Below, in pieces: positions 17,008-24,195 of a stretch of 34,360 nt of DNA. This DNA is from an uncultured Bacteroidota bacterium (GTDB lineage: Bacteria; Bacteroidota; Bacteroidia; Bacteroidales; CAIWKO01). Every line of letters starts with the position of its first letter. Positions within the stretch are counted from its first letter, which is position 1. Location: positions 1 through 34,360 of the forward strand of contig CALGYY010000044.1 of the NCBI GenBank assembly GCA_937934705.1, given 5' to 3'. The notes under the pieces were generated by a model, which was given only the letters and a program-made list of their open reading frames with translations, was not told the DNA's origin and made no database searches. The translations under genes were made by a program, and so were the position numbers.

Positions 17008-18095
17008 CGTTCCAGCAAGGCGAGACATTCCACATGATGTGTTCGCGGATAAGAATCGAATGGATACACCGACACCACGCGGTAATCATGATCAGACAAT
17101 TGCTTCAGATCTGCGGCCATGGTTGACGCGGAGCAACTCATATAGGCCATGCGCACGGGCCTGGCGGTATGCATCAGCCAGTGAAGCGTCTCCTCCTCCA
17201 TTCCTGTTTTGGGAGGATTGGTGTAGACCAAAAACCGACTGATCTGTTTGTATTGGATCCATTCGTCGATCTGACTGAGCCTGTCGGCACATTTTCCCCG
17301 CAGAACAAGGGTTCCCATGACATTCATCCGTGCACATTCAACGGCCTCACCATTGATATCAACTCCGATGCCCTGCGCCCCGGCACGGGTCCAGGCCACC
17401 AGCGAACCACCGGTACCGCAATAGAGATCAGCAATCCCGTCGCCAGGACTGAAATCAAAAAAGGATTGACAGATCTGAATTGCCTTAATATAAAGTGAGG
17501 GAATCACCTGCTGATACGACATCGGACCGTAGATGAGTTTCAGGGGGCTCATAGACCGTGGCTTCCCATAGAGGAGATGCCATTGGTAGCGTGACAAGAC
17601 TTTTTCGCCGGCTTCCGGATTCAGGTGCAGCCATATGCCTTCGTTGCCCTGAGCCATCAGTTCTCTGAGCAAAGGTTCCGGCCAATGAAAGCCTTCCAGT
17701 CCTGCAGCCCTGACGACCAGGATCAGTTGTTTGCCTGACTGAACATAAAACGCCAGGGGCAGCTCTTCCGGGCCCGGAAGGTAGCGGGTCAGAACCTTCA
17801 TATTCTCATTGATCAGCGGCGCATGCACCGGACAATCCGGGATCCTGATGACCCTCTGTTTGCGGGGCAAACCAAAACACCACCGGCCCTCTTCGAATAC
17901 AGCATTCAGGCTGACCTTATCCCTGTATGCGAGCTGATCGTCCCAGGGAACATACGAAAAGTCAAGTATTTTATCTTCCCACGGCTTCAGGATTTTTTTC
18001 AGCCAGGCTGTCTTCTGGGCCAGGCTTTTATCCAGAGGAATATCCCGGTGATAACATCCCCGGCAGGCGGGCTCGCATCCTGGAGGCAGTGACAT
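17004..18095 (-). CDS. RlmD/TrmA-family RNA (uracil-5-)-methyltransferase, short form without TRAM domain
   Basis: A 363-residue class I SAM-dependent RNA methyltransferase. Cys7, Cys11, Cys14 and Cys88 fit an iron-sulfur cluster like that of RumA/RlmD. The SAM motif is DLYCGTGGS (223-231), a substrate motif is NPPKTGM (293-299), the nucleophile is Cys321 (AYMSCSASTMAADL) and the general base is Glu357 (HHVECLALL). The usual N-terminal TRAM RNA-binding domain of RlmD is absent, which makes the protein about 100 residues shorter. It should form 5-methyluridine in an RNA; which uracil is unclear. It starts 11 bases after the gtrA-like gene, so the two are probably cotranscribed. Confidence 0.85.
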   Translation of the reverse strand: MSLPPGCEPACRGCYHRDIPLDKSLAQKTAWLKKILKPWEDKILDFSYVPWDDQLAYRDKVSLNAVFEEGRWCFGLPRKQRVIRIPDCPVHAPLINENMKVLTRYLPGPEELPLAFYVQSGKQLILVVRAAGLEGFHWPEPLLRELMAQGNEGIWLHLNPEAGEKVLSRYQWHLLYGKPRSMSPLKLIYGPMSYQQVIPSLYIKAIQICQSFFDFSPGDGIADLYCGTGGSLVAWTRAGAQGIGVDINGEAVECARMNVMGTLVLRGKCADRLSQIDEWIQYKQISRFLVYTNPPKTGMEEETLHWLMHTARPVRMAYMSCSASTMAADLKQLSDHDYRVVSVYPFDSYPRTHHVECLALLER

Positions 18096-18106
18096 GGCTT
18101 CAGTAA

Positions 18107-18508
18107 TCAGGGACTCACATTAAACGTGAAAATCCAGTTCATAAAAAAGTTCCAGATGGTCACGACGGCAATCGCGAAAAGCTTTGAAAGGTAGAATTTC
18201 TGGCGGGCCTTACTCACCAGCAGCCACAAGATTAGCGTATTGATCCCCAGACCGATGATAGATATTACAAGGAATTTGATATATTCGGTGGCGATGGCCG
18301 GGTTGTGACTGTCAAAGGTCCATATCCTGTTCAGGACATAGTTGGAGGTAGCTGCCAGGGTGAAACCGATTGCATTCGCCACGTATTTGTGGATCTTCAC
18401 GATTTCTTTTAAAAACCAGGTAACACCGAAATCCACCAGGAGGCCGCTCAGACCTACGCAGGCAAACTTCAGAAATTTCAGAATGAAACCCTGGCTGAGA
18501 AAATCCAT
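18107..18508 (-). CDS. GtrA-family membrane protein
   Basis: A 133-residue protein from the ATG at 18506-18508, with four transmembrane helices at about 12-33, 42-60, 77-98 and 108-128. The paired hallmark motifs NYVLNRIWTF (56-65) and NFFMNWIFTF (120-129) identify GtrA. The family is proposed to move lipid-linked sugars across the cytoplasmic membrane for cell-surface glycan modification. A TATATTTG element upstream suggests it begins a transcript with the methyltransferase gene. The glycosyltransferase gene 60 bases upstream is a plausible functional partner. Confidence 0.9.
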   Translation of the reverse strand: MDFLSQGFILKFLKFACVGLSGLLVDFGVTWFLKEIVKIHKYVANAIGFTLAATSNYVLNRIWTFDSHNPAIATEYIKFLVISIIGLGINTLILWLLVSKARQKFYLSKLFAIAVVTIWNFFMNWIFTFNVSP

Positions 18509-18533
18509 AGATATCAAATTGTTTCCAATCCGA

Positions 18534-18541
18534 CAAATATA
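18534..18541 (-). promoter_or_regulatory. Candidate -7 element for the gtrA-like gene
   Basis: The minus strand reads TATATTTG, matching TAnnTTTG, 26 bases before the start codon and between the glycosyltransferase stop (18569) and the GtrA start. No clear -33 element. Confidence 0.4.
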
Positions 18542-18568
18542 ATGATTCCGGGGAAATCTGATGGCTGA

Positions 18569-19657
18569 TCAGAGGGTTTCCGGCAGAAGTGCCTGTGCAG
18601 AAGGATTCATGCCTTCAGGAAAGCCGTGGTATTGACGTGCTGATAACAAGGCCTCTTTTAACACCAGCCCTTTTTGCCTGCATGAAAAAAACCATCCGTT
18701 CTTCATCATCAGTCCGCCCAGATATTCCTGCTCTGTTTGTCCGGGTGTCGGGACCAATATGGCATTCCGCTTCCACACCATCAGATCCATGAGACTTGAA
18801 TAGCCGGGGCGACAGATCAACTGCTCCGATGCAGAAATCAGTTCCATCATAGTCTGATCATCTGCATGCGGAAAGGTGTCGATTCCCTCTGCAGAAGACT
18901 CGGGGATCTCACCGGGGCGGCCGGTGATCATACATGCCCTGATTCCCGACATGCGTATCTGTTCAGTCAGCAATTCCTGAAAGCAGGAACGCTGAGGCTC
19001 AGGCCCGGAGATCAGGACCATCAGTTCATACTTCTTTGTAGTATGCATATTCGCGATCATCACTGCCTGTTCACTGAAACGGCTGAGGAACCCGATATAT
19101 CTTAATCGGGGCAGGTGATACCGGGGATGTGAGAGTTCTCCGGCCAGACCAGGATGTTCTTCATGATCAGGAACCCAGATTTCATCGAAATGCCTGAATT
19201 TGCGCTTCAGTAAAGCCCAGGCCAGGGGTTCAAGGAAACGGATGCCGGCGGGTAGTTTCAGTTGCAGCTGGTGTGTGATCAGGATGCTTTTTACTTCAGG
19301 ATGATGCAATCCGTAACGGTTATCAGAAATGATCAGGTCAGGCTGATGTTCACGGATAAGGTTTCGCAATGCTTTTCTTTCCTTATTGATTCTGGCCTGC
19401 AGAAGCGGCAGCCTGATGATCATCCGCCACACCAGGCTCCGGTCGGCCGGTACACTTATTTTGTAATCTTCAAAGGGGATGAGTTTCAGCCCGGGAAAAG
19501 TCTGTGAAAGCAGTGCGGCAGAACGCCCTGATCCGGCAAGCAACACTTCATGCCCCTGCGCCAGCAGTTGGCGGATGACGGGAATACAACGCGTGGCATG
19601 ACCCAATCCCCAGTCCAGCGGGGCCAGCAATACCTTTTTATGCGTCTTAACGATCAA
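18569..19657 (-). CDS. GT28/MurG-like glycosyltransferase
   Basis: A 362-residue two-domain (GT-B) glycosyltransferase. The N-domain has APLDWGLGHATR (12-23), the family's acceptor-side loop. The C-domain has the nucleotide-sugar site RPGYSSLMD (283-291) and PTPGQTEQEYL (303-313), which match GT28-like proteins common in Bacteroidota. No transmembrane segment is seen. Donor and acceptor are unknown. The only start near the first strand is TTG at 19655-19657, overlapping the TonB receptor stop (TTGA, 4-base overlap), so translation is probably coupled to the receptor. With the nearby GtrA protein it may modify a surface glycan. Confidence 0.85.
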   Translation of the reverse strand: MIVKTHKKVLLAPLDWGLGHATRCIPVIRQLLAQGHEVLLAGSGRSAALLSQTFPGLKLIPFEDYKISVPADRSLVWRMIIRLPLLQARINKERKALRNLIREHQPDLIISDNRYGLHHPEVKSILITHQLQLKLPAGIRFLEPLAWALLKRKFRHFDEIWVPDHEEHPGLAGELSHPRYHLPRLRYIGFLSRFSEQAVMIANMHTTKKYELMVLISGPEPQRSCFQELLTEQIRMSGIRACMITGRPGEIPESSAEGIDTFPHADDQTMMELISASEQLICRPGYSSLMDLMVWKRNAILVPTPGQTEQEYLGGLMMKNGWFFSCRQKGLVLKEALLSARQYHGFPEGMNPSAQALLPETL

Positions 19658-21993
19658 AAAGTGATGGAATATTGCAGGGCCACATTGCGCGGAGCCTCAA
19701 TATAGCCCGGGCGTGTCATATATTCTTCGTTGAGGATATTCTTGACAAGTAAGGCAAACCTGCTGTTTTCAGTTGGTGTGAAACCCACCCTCAGATCCAG
19801 CACCGAATACCCCTTATTGTGTTTATCCCTGTACTCTTTCAATCCCGGGAGAATAGCCGTTGATGGTACGCCGGGGATCAGTTCTCCTTCAAATGTTTTG
19901 TCAATATTCACGACATGACTTGTGAAAACGTAAGTAATTCCGGCATTGAAACGACCGAAAGTCAATTCAAAATCCCCTTTGACGGAGTGATAATAGCGGT
20001 ATTTCAGGATATCGTCCTCTGTTGATTTATTGGCCAGGTAAACAGAGTCTTCCACGAGGTCAACCGGATTGGTATAAGTATAACCGATCAACAGGGTTGC
20101 CGGAAGAGTGAAGAATCTGCCCTGTCCGGTAAAGGTGAAATCAAAGCCGGTGATTCTGGCTTTTCCCACATTGATTGATTTAAAACCAATGTCATTCAGA
20201 GTAGCATACTCTGCTGTATCCGGTTTATATATACCAAATGTGAATTCCATCATATTTGAGTATTCTGTCCAGAAGCCTGCCAGGTCGAGATATCCGTTCC
20301 AGTTCCCGATCTTCACGCCCTGTTTTACGCCGATCTCTGCGTTCCATCCTGTCTCTGGCTTCAGCATGGCGTTGGGGAAAAGATTCAGTCCCCCGACTGA
20401 TGCCTTGATGAATTTTTCGGCAATCGTCGGGAAGCGGTAGCCCTGACCGAAAGAAGCACGAAGGAAGGTGTACTTGAAAAGCTGATAATTCAGTCCAAGT
20501 CTGAAAACGGGCCATACAGGAAGAGAGACAGTGTCTTTGGTGAACACAATAGCATAAGTAGATTCTGTTTCCGCGGTGTCAATCCGGAAATATTCGAGTC
20601 TTGCCCCCACTGAAACCCCGAGTTTTTTCCAGAAGCGGAAATCCAGTTGTGTATAGGCTGAGGCATTTACGCTGAAATGGTTTCCAAAAAGTTCGGCTTT
20701 TGATTGCCCGTAAGTTGCCAGTAAACCGACTGTAAAATCAAGCCACTCCTTGCGGTTTTTTTTATGATACTGGTACTCACCGAAAATCATATCGGCGTTG
20801 TTGTTTTTATCCTTGTCTTCGCGGAACAGATTGGTGGCGATAAAATAGCGGGTCCTGACGGTATGCCGTGCTCCTCTTTTGTTAAAGATAGTCACGTAGG
20901 GATCGATATTGAAACGGTAGCCTTCATTTTTTGAAACAGCATCCGGGTTTTGCCTCCAGGCTCCTGTATCTGCATTCTGCCAGAGGAAGAAATCGGTTTT
21001 ATCCTGGTACATGAAATTGCCGTTCACCCCATAAGACAAGCCTTCGATTTTCCGGTCGCGGTAGCGGATATTAAAATTCACACGGCCATGGGTTTCGCCG
21101 TCACTTTCGCGGAAACTCCTTTTCAGAAGACCGTTGGCGCCCACCACGAGGTCAAGTTGTCCGAATTTCTGAAGATGAAGAAAGCTCATACCAGTAAATC
21201 CCGGTCTGTCGGACCCCCACCAGATCAGTTCTTTCCTTTTGGGATTCATAAAAATTCCTGAATTCACCGAAAATTTTGTCTGCGGTTTTTCTCCCGGGAA
21301 AGAAGTCCGCACATTGATCACTCCATTGAGGGCTGAAGAACCGAAAAGTGCGGATGATGCGCCTTTCAGAACTTCGATCTGTGAAATGTTCTCCACGGGG
21401 ATAAAGTTCCATTTGGCGTCTCCCGCATCTGGTGTAAGAATGGGCATATCATCCACCAGCAGGAGGACCCTGCTCCCTGCGCCGTAGCTGTATCCGCTAC
21501 CACCACGTATACTGGGCTGTCCGTCGGTGATATCGAGTCCGGGTACTTTTGACAAGGCTTCAGTTACCTCATTGGCATTCTGACTTTGGATCATCTGGGG
21601 TTTCAGCACTGACATGGATATGGTGACATCGCTGAGTTTCTGTTCGAACTTCCCTGCACTGATGACCACGCCTTCGATCACCATGGATTCTTCATCCATA
21701 TTCACATTATCGGTGATCACATCACCGGCTTTCACTTCATGATGGCGCACCACCGGGGTAAACCCCACGAAAGAGTAGGTGACCTTGATTTTACCGGGAT
21801 CCACTTTTATGACATAATTGCCCTGCATATCGCTTGTCACGCCCTGAGTAGCAGAAACGGTGATGTTGACCCCGGGCAGTGTTTCCTTTGTTTTCCCGTT
21901 GATAACAGTGCCTTTGATGGTGGCCTGTTGCGCCAGTGCGGCCATGGGGATGCTGATCAGTAAGAAGAGTACACAGGTGTATAAGTTCCTCAT
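19654..21993 (-). CDS. TonB-dependent outer-membrane receptor
   Basis: A 779-residue receptor. Signal peptide 1-21 (ALA-QQ); a carboxypeptidase-regulatory-like beta domain at about 23-105 (IKGTVINGKTKETLPGVNI); a plug at about 118-232 (SMSVLKPQMIQSQNANEV, IRGGSGYSYGAGSRVLLLVD, IEVLKGASSALFGSSALNGV); and a 22-strand barrel region to the C-terminal Phe (NVALQYSITF). The size and the lack of a SusD neighbour point to a siderophore- or vitamin-type receptor, not a SusC glycan importer. Substrate is not evident. It has a good upstream promoter and is translationally coupled to a glycosyltransferase gene. Confidence 0.94.
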   Translation of the reverse strand: MRNLYTCVLFLLISIPMAALAQQATIKGTVINGKTKETLPGVNITVSATQGVTSDMQGNYVIKVDPGKIKVTYSFVGFTPVVRHHEVKAGDVITDNVNMDEESMVIEGVVISAGKFEQKLSDVTISMSVLKPQMIQSQNANEVTEALSKVPGLDITDGQPSIRGGSGYSYGAGSRVLLLVDDMPILTPDAGDAKWNFIPVENISQIEVLKGASSALFGSSALNGVINVRTSFPGEKPQTKFSVNSGIFMNPKRKELIWWGSDRPGFTGMSFLHLQKFGQLDLVVGANGLLKRSFRESDGETHGRVNFNIRYRDRKIEGLSYGVNGNFMYQDKTDFFLWQNADTGAWRQNPDAVSKNEGYRFNIDPYVTIFNKRGARHTVRTRYFIATNLFREDKDKNNNADMIFGEYQYHKKNRKEWLDFTVGLLATYGQSKAELFGNHFSVNASAYTQLDFRFWKKLGVSVGARLEYFRIDTAETESTYAIVFTKDTVSLPVWPVFRLGLNYQLFKYTFLRASFGQGYRFPTIAEKFIKASVGGLNLFPNAMLKPETGWNAEIGVKQGVKIGNWNGYLDLAGFWTEYSNMMEFTFGIYKPDTAEYATLNDIGFKSINVGKARITGFDFTFTGQGRFFTLPATLLIGYTYTNPVDLVEDSVYLANKSTEDDILKYRYYHSVKGDFELTFGRFNAGITYVFTSHVVNIDKTFEGELIPGVPSTAILPGLKEYRDKHNKGYSVLDLRVGFTPTENSRFALLVKNILNEEYMTRPGYIEAPRNVALQYSITF

Positions 21994-22017
21994 AGGCTAA
22001 TTTTTTAGCGGGGGACA

Positions 22018-22047
22018 CAAAATTATAAAAACCACGCAATCCCCAAA
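22018..22047 (-). promoter_or_regulatory. Promoter of the TonB receptor gene
   Basis: The minus strand has TTTG at 22047-22044, an 18-base spacer, and TAATTTTG at 22025-22018: both elements of the Bacteroidota consensus with correct spacing. The leader to the start at 21993 is about 18 bases. This is the best complete promoter match in the window. Confidence 0.65.
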
Positions 22048-22135
22048 GAAGCCTACCATATTGGTTTTCAACGCCTGTTCATGCTCTAAAGTTTAGGGCC
22101 TTAACATATCCGGTGACAATAAATGTTCGGAAAGC

Positions 22136-22165
22136 TTTGTATGTCTAAGAAAATTTATAGTTTTA
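22136..22165 (+). promoter_or_regulatory. Candidate dprA promoter
   Basis: TTTG at 22136-22139, an 18-base spacer, then TAGTTTTA at 22158-22165, one base off TAnnTTTG. The leader to the ATG at 22239 would be about 67 bases. Confidence 0.4.
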
Positions 22166-22238
22166 CGGCAACAAATAAATCAATGTTGTGAAAAAAAAAC
22201 GGCTATGTTAAAAATTCATAAAAAACAGAAAGGGTTCT

Positions 22239-23330
22239 ATGCGTCTCTATGAGACGGCGCTGACCCTGCTCCCCGGAATTGGTGATATTACTGCAAAGAA
22301 GCTGCTTGCCTACGGAGGCGGCCTGGAGGTAATATTCCGTGCCGGACGAAAAGACCTTCTGAAAAACAAAGCCTTACCAGCAGGGGTCGTTCAGAAACTG
22401 ATCGACGGAAGGGAAGAGGCGCTCAGACGGGCTGCACAGGAACTGGAGTTTACCGATCGTTACGGTATCCGGACCTTATTCTGCCTGGACAAGGATTACC
22501 CCTTTCGTCTCGGCATGTGTGCAGACGGGCCGGTTATGCTTTACTACAAGGGAACGGCCGACCTGAATCACACGAGGATAGTGGGCATTGTCGGAACCAG
22601 GCGGGCGACGGCTTACGGCAAAGAATGCTGCAACAGGATTGTGGAAGGCTTGCAATCGGCCAATGTTCTGGTGGTAAGCGGACTGGCTTTCGGGATTGAC
22701 AGTTGTGCCCACAAAAAAGCCCTGTCGTGCGGCATTCCCACGCTGGGGGTGCTGGGGCATGGACTTGACAGGCTGTATCCTCCGCAAAACAAGGCTATGG
22801 CAGCACGCATGCTGAAAAACGGGGGTCTGCTGACTGATTTCCCTTCCGGGACGTCGCCTGACCGGGAAAATTTTCCCAAGCGCAACCGCATTATTGCCGG
22901 CTTATGTGATGCCCTGGTGGTGATCGAGGCTGCGGAGAGCGGAGGGGCGCTGATCACGGCCGATATTGCCCATTCATACGACAGGGATGTTTTTGCTGTT
23001 CCGGGCAAGGTCGGTGATGAATACTCACGTGGATGTAACCGTTACATTAAAACGCAGAAGGCCGCTTTGATCGAAACATCAGAAGACATTCTTTACAATA
23101 TGCGGTGGGATGTCACGAAGTCGGTGGCTGCGCAAACGGTGATGTTTGCCGAAGTATCAGAAGAAGAGAAGATCCTTCGTAACCTCATCGGCGAACAGGA
23201 AAAGGCAGGTATTGATCTGCTGGTGGCCAAAAGCGGATGGACCAACAGCAAAGTAGCCAAAACGCTGCTCAGCCTGGAATTGAAAGGCGTTATCCTGAGC
23301 CTTCCGGGCAAGTGTTATCAGTTGGCCTGA
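22239..23330 (+). CDS. dprA: DNA-processing protein DprA
   Basis: A 363-residue protein that loads RecA onto incoming single-stranded DNA during natural transformation. An N-terminal helix-hairpin-helix-like region (LLPGIGDITAKKLL, 10-23) precedes the Rossmann-like core with GTRRATAYG (119-127), SGLAFGID (147-154), FPKRNRIIAGL (212-222) and ESGGALIT (233-240). A C-terminal winged helix (about 300-360) is present. Length is normal. The start is the ATG at 22239. The 3' end overlaps the convergent PrsW-like gene by 13 bases. DprA is widespread even in species not known to be competent. Confidence 0.97.
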   Translation: MRLYETALTLLPGIGDITAKKLLAYGGGLEVIFRAGRKDLLKNKALPAGVVQKLIDGREEALRRAAQELEFTDRYGIRTLFCLDKDYPFRLGMCADGPVMLYYKGTADLNHTRIVGIVGTRRATAYGKECCNRIVEGLQSANVLVVSGLAFGIDSCAHKKALSCGIPTLGVLGHGLDRLYPPQNKAMAARMLKNGGLLTDFPSGTSPDRENFPKRNRIIAGLCDALVVIEAAESGGALITADIAHSYDRDVFAVPGKVGDEYSRGCNRYIKTQKAALIETSEDILYNMRWDVTKSVAAQTVMFAEVSEEEKILRNLIGEQEKAGIDLLVAKSGWTNSKVAKTLLSLELKGVILSLPGKCYQLA

Positions 23331-24058
23331 CCCCCGGGGAGCTTAGTATCCTGGTCGTCCGGGGCCGGTGCGTTCACAAAGGGGCTCCGTTTCTGGTGGT
23401 TGCGGATAGCAATAAAACTCAGCGTCACTGCTGCTGCCAGTGACACAAAGGCCATGATGACCAGAGCCGGGTAATCCTGTTGCATGAGAAAGAAATCGTA
23501 TGCTCCGTGTATCAGGGTTGCCAGAAGTATCCCCAAAAAGATGTATCTGAAGGGCCCGGGTCTGAATTTGGCCAGCCCCAGGTAAAAGCCCATGATAATC
23601 CCGCAGGTGGCGTGCAGCGGAACCGCGGTAAATAAGCGGATGACCGTGGTTCCCAGGCCATGCTGTACCGCATACAGGATGTTCTCGGCGGTGGCAAAAC
23701 CCATGGCTACCATGACAGAATACACGATACCGTCGAAGGGTTCATTGAAGGCTTTTTTGGGATAGGCAAAAACGCGGACAAAAAAGAACTTGCTCAGTTC
23801 CTCCACCAATCCAACCCCGATAAAAGCAAACAGAAGGACCTCCACCATACCTCCGGTTTCATCGAATCCGAGCATGCCTTCCCCCATTTCAATCAGTGCG
23901 GCCGGCACAATACTCAGGATGCCGAACAGAAAGCATCCCAGCAATAACCTGAAAGGTTCTTTTTCGTATTTATCCCTGAAGTATATAAAAAGTGCAATGG
24001 CTATTCCCGGGGCTATGGCCAGAGGAATGATCAGCAGAAGATAGGTTACAAAATCCAT
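23318..24058 (-). CDS. PrsW-family membrane metalloprotease
   Basis: A 246-residue polytopic membrane protein, taken from the ATG at 24056-24058; alternatives at 24085 (ATG) and 24112 (TTG) add a non-hydrophobic leader. Characteristic motifs: YFRDKYEKEP after the first helix, the paired glutamates GLVEELSKF (E86, E87), FATAENILYA (E125), PLHATCGIIMG (H149) and LIHGAYDFFL (H184). These are the proposed metal ligands of the PrsW/CPBP-type proteases that cut membrane proteins such as anti-sigma factors. About seven helices are predicted. No anti-sigma partner is adjacent. A TATTTTTG element lies at 24080-24073 on minus. Confidence 0.9.
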   Translation of the reverse strand: MDFVTYLLLIIPLAIAPGIAIALFIYFRDKYEKEPFRLLLGCFLFGILSIVPAALIEMGEGMLGFDETGGMVEVLLFAFIGVGLVEELSKFFFVRVFAYPKKAFNEPFDGIVYSVMVAMGFATAENILYAVQHGLGTTVIRLFTAVPLHATCGIIMGFYLGLAKFRPGPFRYIFLGILLATLIHGAYDFFLMQQDYPALVIMAFVSLAAAVTLSFIAIRNHQKRSPFVNAPAPDDQDTKLPGGQAN

Positions 24059-24139
24059 AATCAGGCTTTTGTCAAAAATACGCATTATAGGTTGAAAAAA
24101 CAGTTTTTTCAATCATCGCAAAAGAACTTTTAAACCCGC

Positions 24140-24173
24140 AAAAAAAAAGAGGCTGCCTCTATACGACAGCCTC
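24140..24173 (-). terminator. Intrinsic terminator of the fibre gene
   Basis: On minus: GAGGCTGTC, loop, GGCAGCCTC, then nine T (stem 24149-24173, T-tract 24148-24140), starting 23 bases after the stop at 24196. Seven perfect pairs plus a G-T and a C-G pair. A textbook rho-independent terminator. Confidence 0.9.
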
Positions 24174-24195
24174 CCGGAGAAAGGATGAGGTTCCC

